A DNA stretch of 64,000 bases from Parietichytrium sp. I65-24A (lineage: Eukaryota > Sar > Bigyra > Thraustochytrida > Thraustochytriidae): the NCBI GenBank assembly GCA_012862575.1, contig BLSF01000041.1, forward strand, positions 1 through 64,000, written 5' to 3'. Below are positions 38,821 to 50,774 of this stretch, piece by piece. Both the position numbers and the translations under genes were made by a program. The first letter of the stretch is position 1, and each line of letters opens with the position of its first letter. Below the pieces are notes generated by a model, which was not told the DNA's origin, made no database searches, and saw only the letters and a list, made by a program, of their open reading frames with translations.

Positions 38821-40679
38821 CTAACCGCTATCTTCCACCCGCCATAAATTTATGTGTTGATTGCCAGTACAAGCTTGCACGCAAAATTTCCAGTAAGCAA
38901 GTTGAGGCCAAACGTTCACAAACCGAGCAAACTCCGAACCGTGCAACTCCCGTTGAACGCGAAGGTGTCTGCAGAATCGCGTTGGATCAACCGTTCCCAC
39001 CGCAGTAGCCAAGGGCAGCCAACGCCAGCGCTCTCATTCACCAGCCTCGCCACCCAGCCAGCTCAAAACCTCCCCCACCACTTCCAGCAGGCAAATGGCA
39101 AATGGCAGATGACAATTATATATATAGCGAACGAAACCTGCAGCGAACCCAAAAGGAATGCAACTGGTCGAACCCGAAGACGTACAGCCCGCTGCGAGTA
39201 TATGTACCTGGCCCGCCGAATCTCTTCACTATAATCTCCCCACAAACGCACAAACAGGCCTTTCTTCGCGAACCAAAATTCCAAAGAAGCAAGAACCCAC
39301 TCAGCCCAAAATCGTTGCACCGCACAAAGCCACAAAGCCACAAAGCTGTTCCTTCCCTTTTTACAATCTCCACGTCTCCACGTCTTCCTGCTTCTCTTCA
39401 CTCTCTTTTTCCTTGTCTGATATATATCAGTCAGTCTTCCAACCAATCTGAACTGCCTTCCGTGTCTGTCTTCAGCCTGAGCAATAAGAAAGAAAGAACG
39501 AATGAATGAAAATGAATGAAATTGAATGAATGAGTGCGCGCAGCTTCCCCGCCGTACGCGCCAGTGTAAGACTGGCTATTGTTTATGCTAGGACTGCGTG
39601 TACGCGGCAGATGAAGACGTACGCGGATGTAAGAGGGGTGTGGTACGTGGGGAGAGCTGGGCTAGTGTGTTGCCCCGCGATTTGGGAAAGTGTATTACGT
39701 GGGGGTGGTGGTTGTGTGGCGTTGTCGGGGGGGATGACGTAAGATAGATGAATTGCGGGGGAGGTGGGGTAGTGTACGGTAGTGTTTCTTTGTGTCTTTG
39801 GGTGGCTGCGAAATTGAGTTCGTCGATGGCCAAAAGTTGCATTAGAAGCAAGAGACGGCCTTCGGGCGTTTCGACGCACAGTGAATTAATCAAAAGAACC
39901 AGCAATCAAAGCAGCATTTGTTCTCGTCGTGGCGGCGACTTCTCAAAAGAACTGTTCGCTGTCCTTTTTGGAAATCGACCTGAAATGGATCGAGAATGTA
40001 ATCCTTCATTCACTCCGTCGTCTTCTTTGTGGCTCATGTGGTTTGTTTGCTTCTTTACTACGCACGTTCTCTACTGTGCCACAGTGTAGGCAGTAGTTGC
40101 CGGATAACAGAAGCAAGAGTTGCGACGCTTTCGCTACTTTCGCTTTCGCTTTGACTTTGATGAAATGAAATTCTTTGCCATAGTAGAATGGAGTTCGAGA
40201 GTGAGATTCGTTTCGTGTTGTCGATCCGATCGATGAGAGTTGTGGTTGGTACGCACTAGTACATTACAGGGTACTCGAGTACTGTAGCAGCCTGGCTGAA
40301 GGTGTCGTGTGAGGGCCGCAGGATTGAGCTAGTATACTCGCGGGCCTCGAGGACCTCTCTCTCCGTGCGCTTTCTCAGTGTCGGTTACGAGAGGGATGGC
40401 GGCGCAAACTGTCGAGACTGGCTTCGATAAGGTGGGGTATGCGCGAGGACAGGTGGGCTGCGAGGACCTCGCCGATGCTACTTGGTAGCCAATGGGTTTG
40501 TCTTGCTTGAAGTCAATTTCCAAAAAAGACAAGAAATCGTGAGCCGCGACAAAAAGAGTAAAACAAGGAAAGCCTTAGGGCAGACTTGCGCAAAAAGGCA
40601 TGGCTTGTGTGATTGCTTGAGCTGGGATGTTGGGTTGCCGGTGACTGAGTGATTGAGCTTGTCGTTGTCACCATTGTTT
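38821..40679. other. Intergenic, no supported gene
   Basis: Contains the 5' flank of the carrier gene, with a TATATATA stretch at 39117-39126 about 300 bp upstream of its ATG and a second at 39420-39428, GAATGAATGAA repeats near 39500, and a G-rich stretch at 39610-39770. The right end is the 3' flank of the LRR gene. No frame is convincing. Confidence 0.45.
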
Positions 40680-43600
40680 TTATGTGTCCTTGGTGTTGGT
40701 TTTGTTGTGAAAGCCAGCCATCGGGATGCCCAAAAAACACAAGGCGAGACCCAAAAAACAAAGCAAGAACCAGATAAGACACGAGAAAAGCTTCCAAGCG
40801 ACAGCTTGCCCAAGTCCAAGATCAACGAATAGCTCGCGATATCGAGGCTCTGCTCGCGATATCGAGGCTCTGAAAGGTCTGGTAATAACGTGACATCTAA
40901 AACGTGACGAAGGACGAGAAGAAATGTCAGCCACATAGGGCGAACAAGTTTGGAAAGGTGTTGAAGTATTTCACAGAACAGGGCAAAAGTCACACGTACT
41001 TCAAGTCCGTCAGTGCAGTTCTCTTCCTCAGCATGTGCCGGATCACTGAAGCTAACTCATAGCCAATGAGTCTGTCTTGGAGACTATTCCAAAAAGAGAG
41101 ACACGTCAGCCGCGAAAATTTCCGTACCGTAAACATATTGAAGCTGTTCACCAAGCCGGGACAAAAGTCGCACGTACTTTAAGGACGTCAGCGCAGAATT
41201 CTTCTCCAACGCAAGACGGATAGCTGATGCTCCTTCATCGCCGATGCTATTCTGAGAAAGACTGTTTTCAAAAGAGTGAAAAGAGGTCAGCGGCATAGCA
41301 CGAACAAGTTCAATAGAGGGACTCGAGTACATCACGAAACAAGGGCAACTTAACACTTACTCCAAGGATTTCAAAGCAGCATTCTTCTCCAACGCAACAC
41401 CGATCGCTGATGCTCCTTCATTACCGATGCTATTCCAACAAAGACTATTCCAGAGGAGAGAGAAATCAGTCAGCCGCAAAGGCACAAACAAGTTCACTAG
41501 AGGTAATGGGGTATTTCACAAAAACCGGGCCAAAGTCGCACGTACTCCAAGAACGTCAGCGCAGTATTCTTGTCCAGCCCGCGACCAATTGCCGATGCTC
41601 CTTCAGCGCCTGCGCTATTTCTAGAAAGACTATTTTTATAGGGAGAAAGGGAAAAGTCCATCCGCCGCAAAACATAAACAAGGTCAGTCAGTCGACTGAA
41701 GTACTTCACGAGACCATTGTCAAAGTCACACGTACGTCAGGGACGTCAGAGCAGTGTTTTTATCCAACGCGAGACCGATCGCTGATGCTCCTTCTGCGCC
41801 GATGTTATTCCGAGAAAGACTTTTTCAATAGGAGAAAAACATAGTCAATCGCAAAGCACAAACTAAGCTCAGAATTCAGCAGAATTTTACCAATCGAGGT
41901 CAAAGTCACACTTACTCTAAAGACGTGAGCGCAGTGTTCATCTCCAACGCGTGTCCGATCGCTAATATGCCATCATCTCCAAGGTGATTCCCAGAGAGAC
42001 TATTTGCGGAAAGCATCATGAAATTAGCAGTCGCGAAGCACGAACAAGTTAGGTAAAGATACCAACTGTCACGAACCGGGTCAAAATCACACGTACTCCA
42101 AAGATGTCAGCGCAGTATTCTTCTCCAGCGCAAGGCCTATTGCCGATGCTCCTTCATCACCAATGAAATTCTCAGAGAGACTATTTGAGGTCATTATCAT
42201 GGATTTAGCAGTCGTAAATCAAAAACAAGTGCAGTAAGAGTACCAAAGTATTTCCAAGAAGCTGGGGCCAAAGTCACACGTACATCAATGACGTCAGCGC
42301 AGAGTTCGCCTCCAACGCGAGACCAAGCGCTGACGCTCCTGCAGCTCTAATTCCATTCCCAGAAAGACTGTTTCCAGAAGTGACAATAGAATAGTCAGCC
42401 GCAGAGCAGAGACGAGTTCAAAAAAGATGATTATGTATTTCGCGAAACCCGTGTCAAAGTCAAACGTACTCCAACTTAGTGAGCGCAGTGTTCTTCTTCA
42501 ACGCGCGAGCGAGCTCTGATAGCTCTTTATCGCAAATGTGTTTCACCAAAATACTATTTGCAGGAAACAACACGAATTTATCAGTTGCAAATCACGAACA
42601 AGTTTGGTGACGGTACTGAAGAAATTCGAGAAGCCAGGACCAGAGTTACACGTACGCCAAGGACTTCAGCGCAGTGTTCTTCTCCAACACGAGACCGATC
42701 ACTGATACCTTCAAATTGTAACTATTCGCCTGAAGACTATTTCCAAACAAGAGAAGAAAGAGTCAAACGCAAAGCACAAACAAGCTCAATGAAGGCATTC
42801 CACGAAACCGAGGCCAAAGTCACACGTACGTGAAGGAGGTCAGCGCAGTGTTATTCTCCAACGCGCGACCGATCGCTGATATTTTGTCATTGCAAATTTG
42901 GTGGAGCTGTAAGCTGTTTGCAGAAACAACATGGAGTCATCCGCGGCAAAGCATGAACAAGTTTAGTAAAGGTACTGAAGGTTTCACGAAACCGAGGCCA
43001 ATGTCACACGTACGTCAAGGACGTCAGTGCAGTGTTCTTCACCAACTTGTGTATGATCGCTGATGCTCCGTCAATGAAAACGCTATGCGCGCAAAGACCA
43101 TCGACATAGAGAGAGAAGAAGTAGTCAGCCGAAAAGCACAACTGAGTCCAGTAACGGTTTTCGAGTCTTTCACGAAACCGGCGCTAAGCTCACACGTACT
43201 CCAATGACTTGAGCGTAGTGTTCTTCTCCAACGCGCGTCCAATCGCTGATGCTCCTTTTGCGCCAACGCAGTTTGTATAGAGACTATCTCCATGGAAAGA
43301 ATTGGTCAGCCGCAAGCACAAACAAGTCCAATAAAGGTACTGCAGAATTTTACGAAACCGGGGTCGAAGCCACACATACTTCAACCAAGTCAACGCAGTG
43401 TTCCTCTCCAGGGCAAGACCGATGGCTGATCCTCCTTCAACGCCAATGCTATTCCGAGAAAGACTATTTCCGTAGAAGAAAGACAATAGTTAGCTGCAAA
43501 CACAACTGAGTTCGGTAAAGGTACTTGGGTATTTCGTGAACCCGGGTCAAAGTCACACGTACTCCAAGGACGCCAACGCAGTGTTCCTCTTCAGCGCGAG

Positions 43601-45068
43601 ACCGATCACTGATCCTCCTTTAACGCCAATGTAATTCCGAGAAAGACTATTTCCGTAGAAGAAAGACAATAGTTAGCTGCAAACTCAACTGAGTTCGGTA
43701 AAGGTGCTTGGGTATTTCATGAAACCGGGTCAAAGTCACACGTACTCCAAGGACGCCAACGCAGTGTTCTTCTCCAACGCGCGACTGATGAACGATGCAC
43801 CATCATCGCCGATGCTATTAAGATTAAGACTGCTCCAGAGGAGAGAATAATTAGTCAGCCACAATGGAGAGCTGAGTTCACGTATTGGAGTATTTCACGG
43901 AACAAGGCAAACGTCACACTTACTCCAAGAACGTCAGCACAGTGTTCTTCACCAACGCGCGACCGATTGCTGATGCTCCTTTAGCGCCAATGCTGTTCTG
44001 AGAAAGACTAATTGCATTGAAGAGAAACGATGGTCAGCCGCTACAATTGCAATTAAAGTGCTGAAGCTTTTCACAAAAGCAGGGTCAAAAGCCACACATA
44101 CTCCAATGATGTCAGCGCAGTGTTCTTCTCCAACGCCAGACCGATAGCTGATGCGCCTTCATAGCCAGCCCAATTGCCTCGAAGACTGTTTCCAAAAGCG
44201 ACAAGAAAAGGTCAGCCGCATAGCTTTAACAATCTCAGGAGTGGACCTGACTGTTAAGTTCATCTCGAAACCGGGGCCAAAGTAACACGTACTTCAAAAA
44301 CAAGAGAGCAGTGTTCTTCTCCAACGCAGAACCGACCGCTGATGCCCCTGCAGCGCTTAACCCACTATACTGAAGACTATTTTCAGGATACGACGAGAAA
44401 GTGTCAGCCGTGCAAATCTAGTAAAGGTTCTGACCGTGAATTGGTTCACGAATCCGGGACTAAAAGTCACACGTACTTCAAGCAAGTCAACACAGTGTTC
44501 TTCTCCAGCGCGCGACCGATCACTGTTGCTCCTTCGACGCAGATTATATTCCCAGCAAGACTTTATAAAATACCACAAGATACTGTCAGCCGCAAAGTAC
44601 GCGCAATCCATCAAAGGCACTGAAGTATGTCATGAAGCTACATTCTTCAGAGCCAATGCCTCAACAACTACGTGACTTACGATAACTGTCGGAGCGTTTT
44701 GTTTCCATTGATTGCCAAGGCAAGCTTTATCGCTGCTCTTGGCCCCAGCGCACGCTTGGACCTACGACGAATCCTACACGCGGAAGAGAAGGTCATGTTA
44801 GGCAACGCCACGGAATATGTTTGACCAATGAGCCAACCACTCACCTCACGGCCTCTCCTCGACCCATCACCTCAAGCGCTTCATCCACTCTCTCCGTGGT
44901 CCAAAGACGCGATGTGACGTCGTCAACCTCCAGGTTCACGGGACTGATCATCTTCGCTTCCTTCGCAGCCTCACACTCTAGAGCCCTCTTCGCGAGGTAT
45001 TCCTTTGTCTGTCTTGTCTCTGTCTCTCTCTGCGCGTCTGCTCTCCGAGTCGTTTCTTTCTCGAACAC
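40680..45068 (-). CDS. Multi-exon leucine-rich-repeat protein, one exon per LRR, C-terminal membrane helix
   Basis: Predicted 23 exons, 736 residues. Exon 1 (45068-44845) encodes a charged N-terminus starting MFEKETTRRADAQRE. Exon 2 (44773-44681) encodes the first LRR-like piece (LAINGNKTLRQL). Exons 3-22, in order from 44560-44477 to 41083-41000, are each 84 nt (81 nt at 42736-42656) and encode one ribonuclease-inhibitor-type LRR of 28 residues: LSxNSIGDEGASAIGLALEKNTALTSL. All introns are phase 2; donors are mostly GTACGTGTGACTTT and intron lengths are about 90-110 nt. The last exon (40896-40680) encodes a membrane helix (LFSCLIWFLLCFLGLALCFL) and a short tail. Every exon is free of in-frame stops. 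The exon boundaries are read by eye from splice motifs. One acceptor lacks AG (see findings). Probably a recognition/scaffold LRR protein of the NLRC3-like group; function unknown. Confidence 0.8.
41000..44560 (-). repeat. Tandem array of 20 exon-intron units, ~183 bp each
   Basis: Units start (exon left edges) at 41000, 41178, 41361, 41546, 41736, 41916, 42097, 42284, 42470, 42656, 42830, 43014, 43200, 43380, 43563, 43746, 43924, 44102, 44293 and 44477. Exon parts are the most alike. Introns keep a common start, and many contain GCGGCTGAC a short way before the acceptor (CAGCCGC on the plus strand). The pairs at 43380/43563/43746 are especially similar, suggesting recent unit duplication. 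Confidence 0.9.
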
Positions 45069-45158
45069 ACATGAACGACAAGGTATACTTTTGCGCAGTT
45101 TGGTTTGACTTGCTGGTTACATAAGAAACTTTTTCTCGAGGCGAGTCCCAGCCGCAGA

Positions 45159-45185
45159 GTATATAACTTGCACAACTCACAGTCA
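45159..45185 (-). promoter_or_regulatory. TATA-like box and TGACTGTGA element upstream of LRR gene
   Basis: On the minus strand TGACTGTGA (45185-45177) is followed after about ten bases by GTTATATAC (45167-45159), some 90 bp before the ATG. Spacing fits a core promoter; function is inferred. Confidence 0.45.
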
Positions 45186-45186
45186 T

Positions 45187-46102
45187 TGGAAATGGAAATC
45201 GGCGAAAGGATTAAGGATGATTTCGATTTTGTGTAACGAATAGAAACGGTAAATCAGAACAATTTGGGAACAATATTTCGCTACTATGATCAACCCTATA
45301 AATGCATTAACACTTGTCGAATGATTTAGTAGATGGGTTATGGAAAACCAACCAATAAGGATTTGTAAGAATTCGCAGTTGAGAACAAAATAGAAACAAT
45401 ATGGGAACCGTTTCAGCACATTCTTTTTAACCAAAGTTTAAAAAGCTTATTATGGTATTATTGAATGGTAAGCGTTTCAGTAGATGGATTAAGGATGTGA
45501 ATTTATAACTGTCAGAAGAGGTTTGCAGACAAAAGTGGCAACCATGCGTCCTCGAGTATTTTGAGTTTGCCATCATCATTCCTTCGGAGCATAGAAAGCG
45601 GCAATTCATTTTTGTGCGAGTTACGTACTGATACTCCTTCATGGAACGTGTTTATTGGGAGCAGAACTGGAAGCATTTTTGAAGGCTGTGAGCTAGATTG
45701 CCAGCATCGCGCTTGAATAAATGGTTTACAGATTCACAATGTACGGATAACAGGAGTCGGAAAGCGGGCGGTTGCCTGAATTCTGAATTCTGATTGCAGT
45801 TTCTTGCTGTGACGAAAGAGCGAGCGATCAAACCGTCGTGTGTGTGATAAAAGTCTCTGCGCGAAACAACACGTGCTCAAATGAACGAAATGAAAGACCA
45901 AAATTTTGCTGTATTTATTGTCATTGTCAAGAAGGGAACGAATTTTTTTTACAAAATTGGAGGACGACTCAGGTCCTCACAGGACTTTTGCTTTCCCGGC
46001 GTCCTTCCTTTCCGGCAGAAGAGCTCGCAATCGCGATAATTTGACAGCAGCACATAACTCGAACAAGGGGGGAGGCGGGTGTGGCTTTCGAAAGCAAGAG
46101 AA
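45187..46102. other. Intergenic, AT-rich, no supported gene
   Basis: AT-rich DNA between the LRR gene promoter and the end of the next minus-strand gene. Contains TGAATTCTGAATTCTGA near 45778. No gene is seen. Confidence 0.5.
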
Positions 46103-47251
46103 CTACACGACGCTTTCATCAGCTGGCTCAATATTGTACGACTCTGAGTCAAGCTTGCGCATCTTTGAGCGTATGCAATTCACAAGTTCTGAGCTTTGAC
46201 CAACCTCCGGAGCGAGAGCCTGTGCAGCGTCGTGTCGCTTAAGTCGTGACCGTTTCCGAGTTTGCTGGCCCGAATCACCACTGCTCCCAACGCCAAGGTC
46301 CGAGTGCCCCAGTTTGGGCAAGCTAAAGTCAAAAGGGAAGGCTGTGTTGACGCCGTGAGGAAGGGCAACGTGCGAGCTTTGCGCAAAGCCTCCCGCAGAG
46401 GCCGAGGTTTCCACACGATACTCTGCGAAGCCAGTGTCGCCATGCTTACTGGCGACGCCCGTGAAGGGCCGCGTCTGTTTGCTGAACGAATTTGAAGAAG
46501 AGATGCGCATGGAAGCGAGAGGGGCGAGAGTGCTTGAGACCATGTCTGCCCGTGACGAGCACGAAAATTCAGAGTTTACAAAGCTGCTGGACGCCGCGAA
46601 CACCTTGGACTGCGGCCGCAGTACGCCACCGCGTTTGGATGTGAAGGAGAGCGCCTCCATATTGAGAGGTAGGGTATCTGTCCCACAATCGTCTTCGGTT
46701 TCAGGGCATGGCTCCAGATGCAAATCCTCGCTTCCGGTAAGGCCGAGCTGTTCCGAGTTTTCGAGCCCGATTTCACTGAAGAAGCCAGGTTGAAAAACGC
46801 TCGCGCTGTTGCTTGCCGAACGTTTCAGACAAAGCTTGAAGCTGTCATCATGGGACGTGCCCCCTAAAGAAGACATCAAGGACGCCGACCAGCAAGTTTG
46901 TGCATCCGGCTGGTCCGCCCCAGGCACCTCGATAGAGCTTGCGATGTGTTCTTCGACTGGGCTCCGCCACATTTCCTGGAGGGCACCACCTACCTCCCCA
47001 GCATTACGTACAGTGACCAAGCCACCACCAACCGCACCCCAGCCGTGAAACTCCCGACTTCTACCGACTTGCTGGCCTTCCTCTACAACGCACTCGCTTT
47101 TCCCTGGCACCGAATCTCTTCTGCCGCCGCAGCTAAACCTTGTGGGAGTGGGGCCGTCGCGCCAGTCAGCATCAGCATCAACATCACCAACAGCCTCCAC
47201 CATTTCCGTCATCTTCATCATCTCCAGTCCAATTTTCCTGATTCCGCTCAA
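46103..47251 (-). CDS. Hypothetical Ser-rich protein, 382 aa, possibly nuclear
   Basis: A single open frame of 382 codons, longer than expected by chance at this base composition. The protein is rich in Ser, Gly and acidic residues and probably disordered: no signal peptide, no membrane helix and no recognised domain. A basic cluster near the C-terminus (QQTRKRSRLKRHDAAQ, ~335-350) resembles a nuclear localisation signal, and a short amphipathic segment follows (SSELVNCIRSKMRKLDSES). The start is uncertain: MSGIRKIG at 47251 is the first Met, with MMKMTEMVEAVG a few residues on. It could be a transcription-related or regulatory protein; this is speculation. A TGACTGTGA element in the gene's direction lies ~530 bp upstream (47792-47784). 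Confidence 0.5.
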   Translation of the reverse strand: MSGIRKIGLEMMKMTEMVEAVGDVDADADWRDGPTPTRFSCGGRRDSVPGKSECVVEEGQQVGRSREFHGWGAVGGGLVTVRNAGEVGGALQEMWRSPVEEHIASSIEVPGADQPDAQTCWSASLMSSLGGTSHDDSFKLCLKRSASNSASVFQPGFFSEIGLENSEQLGLTGSEDLHLEPCPETEDDCGTDTLPLNMEALSFTSKRGGVLRPQSKVFAASSSFVNSEFSCSSRADMVSSTLAPLASMRISSSNSFSKQTRPFTGVASKHGDTGFAEYRVETSASAGGFAQSSHVALPHGVNTAFPFDFSLPKLGHSDLGVGSSGDSGQQTRKRSRLKRHDAAQALAPEVGQSSELVNCIRSKMRKLDSESYNIEPADESVV

Positions 47252-50200
47252 CTACTATCAACTACTTGGCTTACTCGACCACCTTTTCTAACTAGAACTG
47301 GCTGGTACCACCGCTCACTGCGTGCTTACTTTCGAGTAAAAGTAGTAAAAGTACACCAAGTGCAGTAGACCAAAAAGACAAAAGATCTGGCTGACTTTTC
47401 GGCTGCTGCTCCTGCTGCTAGCTAGTTCGTAGCTACAGCTGGTAGACGAAGGCTGGGCCAGCAAGTGAGTGAGTGAGGGAGGCCGGGAGTGCTAGCGGCA
47501 GGCACGCGCACGATTAGAGCGCTGGGTAGGACCGCGGGTTGCTGAGTGAATGTGGGTTGGAACGTGAGTTGTGGAATGTGAATGTGAATGCGAGCCGCGC
47601 CGCTTCCAGGCGCTAGGGGGACGGGCTATTTAGGTTGGTTGCCGGAGTGCAGAGTGCAGCACACTTTGCCGATTGTGACTTTCGAATTCGGTTGTTCACA
47701 GTCGATCAGATGGGTGGTCACACCTTTTGCCAGGTGGATTGTCGATTTAACGAATAGCTGTGATCGAACGAATTCGTTCACGTTCACAGTCAATCGAGTT
47801 CAGAGTTCGGAATTCAAATGGCGAGAACCTATCTGTGAGATGGATCGATGGATGGATGAAATGGAGGAGCGCCACTTCGACGTGCGAGTTGGTTGGAATG
47901 TGTCTTTTGCCTCGGCAAGAGTGGCGAGAGGCAGGCTCTCGACCTCGTGTTCTCGACGGTGTCGGGAACTGAACTAGAGATCTCGTGAATTCTATTCTGA
48001 CAGGTGGCGCTGAATATTGCTGAATCCTGAATTCTTCGTGTTGGTTCGTGCTGATGCGGCGCGCAGCAGCAACAAATTCGTCCACGTTTGCAACCGTGTC
48101 GCGAAAAGTGTTCCAGTATTCAATCTCGGAAGAAGAAGAAGAAGAAGAACGTGTCTGGATTCGCAATGGTCAGAAATGGCAGTCAGAAAGACTGCGAGTG
48201 CTGATCCGACTGTGAATTCTGCGGAATTCGGAATGGGCGAGGGTGAGGGTGAGTCGCTTCTCAGATTTCGTTCAACAACACGATAAGAGCGAGTCCAGGT
48301 CTCTGCGATTGTAGCACTGCAAATTAAGGTGCGAAACACGGTCTCACCGATCGATCACTCGAAGCTTGTGCTGCCTGCGCTGTTCTAACTGTAAACTGAC
48401 AGTGAACTCTAATTTCTGTTCTGAATTCTGATGTCCGAACAACTCTCTGAATTCACAACTTGTGGGCGGGAAATGCGCGAAAGGTTGGAACGGTTGATAA
48501 CTGCTGATGCGTTGATGATCCACCTGAACCTTTCGTTCCTCCCTCGCGTCTTTCACTCGAGAGTCTTAGCAGCTCCTACAATATTTTGCGAGCGAGATGG
48601 AATCGATCACCGCGCTGTGCTGTGCCGTGCTGTGCTGTAGCTTGGACACAGTTCGACTCGGCCGGGAAAACGGTCGGCAAACGCACGGCAAGACCAGCTC
48701 TTGGAACACAGCAGCGTGTTTTCGTGGAACAACACAATGATGATTTTCGTATCGATCGTCGATCAAAGTCTCGAACGAAGACTCTAGTAGCTAGGTCCTC
48801 CTGTCCCAGCGCAAGCAAAAACTCAAGAGTCCGCAGACGTGCTGGATCTTTTGGAGGGTCTTTTTGCTTCCGAAAATCAATATTCAAAATTAAAAAGCAA
48901 GGCTCGAGCGCGAACAACTGCAATTCGCTACTGAGTACCTTCGCCGGCCCTTCTCGCGAGACGAAATTCGTCCTTTAAACAAAACTATCGAAGCAGAGTC
49001 TTTCGCCAGACCGCGCGAGCGGGAACAGCCCCAAGATATGGGCGGGCGAGCCGTACTCGCGACCTGATGGCCAAGTAGCTCCCGGCAGTCGCAACCCAGC
49101 GCTCACGTCGCCGCTGATCCTGCTATCAAATCACCCCAAATCAGCAATTCACCGAGTCACCAAAGCCCTCGAGATGCCGATCGAGACCACCTCGACGACC
49201 GCAAGAGCTGCGCGTCCCGAGCCCGTAGCACGCGGCGCTGTGCAAGCCGGAGGGTCGTTTGCAACACCAAGTATGGAGCTGAGACCTCGCTCAGACTTGT
49301 CAATGTCAATGTAAAGGAATGTATGTGAAAGTATACATACAAAATATACAAAAGTGATGCAAAACACATGCAAACTCCAGTGCTTTCATGTGATCTCGTA
49401 TGTTATAATAAGTACTTTTTAAGAGAAGAAGATGAATGTTGAAGAATGTTGAACAGAAAAAGAATGGAAAGTATTCAACAATGAATGAAAATGAATGAAT
49501 GAATGAAAAAGTTATAATTTATACAAATCGCATCGCACAATCGTGCGTCCTCGCCGTGTGCGAACGCGATCCCGCGATGATTAATTATCCTTTAATAGTT
49601 GTTAATTAGCCGGTGAGTAAAGTTAAGATCTGGGGGCATTTTTGCAATCGGCTGATGTGTGGATGAACCTGGGATGTGCAGGCGGGAAATTCGCCCCGAT
49701 TCTGGGCGAGTGTATGCCCCTTACAGGGTTAGTGCCAGTGAATTTGATGGGAGTCGCCACGGAGGGAGGGCGGGGAGGTCAAGTGTGTCCCTGCAGCGTG
49801 GCGATATTTCGGTTGCTGTGGGGTGGTGTGTGGATAAGTGGTTTTTTGACTGACTTCTGTGTCTGTTTGTCTGTCGTTGGATTTTGTTATTTCGTTCTTT
49901 CGGTTTCGCAATCCTCCGCAAAAAAGAGTAAGTGTTTTATGTATGATATTTTGAATGTGGAGAATGCTCGCAACCCTTTTGTTACAACGTTGAAAATCAA
50001 TGAAATCAATGAACTCAATGAAAACGACAGCCAAGAAACGCCAACCAGCACAACCAGTCATCCGAGAGCACACTGTTCCAAGAGATGACACTACGGAACT
50101 AGCGGTGAGATTTTCGCTTTTCTTTCAAAGATTTGGTACTGAGAGTGGGTAAAGGAGAGCGGCGAAGGCGTGCAAGTGTGAATCCGGGGGTCTGAAGAGA

Positions 50201-50774
50201 AAGCGGGTCGATGAAAAATTGGAGCGAACCTTTTCTCGTATAATTTAAGATATGTTTTCGTATTTGTGGTTCCGACTATTATATTTGTGGTTCTAAATAA
50301 ATGTTGCCCGCAACCTAATTTGATCACCGCCATCGTTGGCAGAAAAGCATTCAACCTCTCATTCAGTTTAACTACTTCTCGTGGTGGCGAGCTTTTGCCT
50401 TGTGTTTGCGTCAAGTGTTGGTACCGCTACTCTCTATTCTGACTGTGAAGTCTTAACTGCGATCGTTCATCGTTCACTCGCACAGATGTTTATTCGAGCC
50501 TGGAAATCGTTCTTTCACATGAAAGCAGAAGCAGAAGCAGAAGCAGAAGCGGTGTTCATAGGCACGCTGGGATGACACATAATTTGGATTTTATAACTTG
50601 GAAAGCTCACTTGTCAACCGACAAAAGAAATTAGTTGACTGGTGGTTTTGCGAACACGAGGTTTGTATCAACGGGCTGCATTTTTTAAAATTAGATTTAT
50701 ACGAAAGAGGACACAGTGTATACTACGCAGGGTGGTGGAGCTCTCGTTGGTGTTTTCTAAGAATGACTTTTTCT
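47252..50774. other. Long intergenic region, no supported gene
   Basis: Only short frames without recognisable content. Features seen: CAGTCGATC/TCACAGTCA motifs near 47690-47790, a (GAA)n tract near 48128-48150, AATGAATGAATGA repeats near 49488-49508, TGACTGTGA at 50440 and a (GCAGAA)n tract at 50523-50548. Part of the right end is 3' flank of the choice-of-anchor-L gene. Confidence 0.45.
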
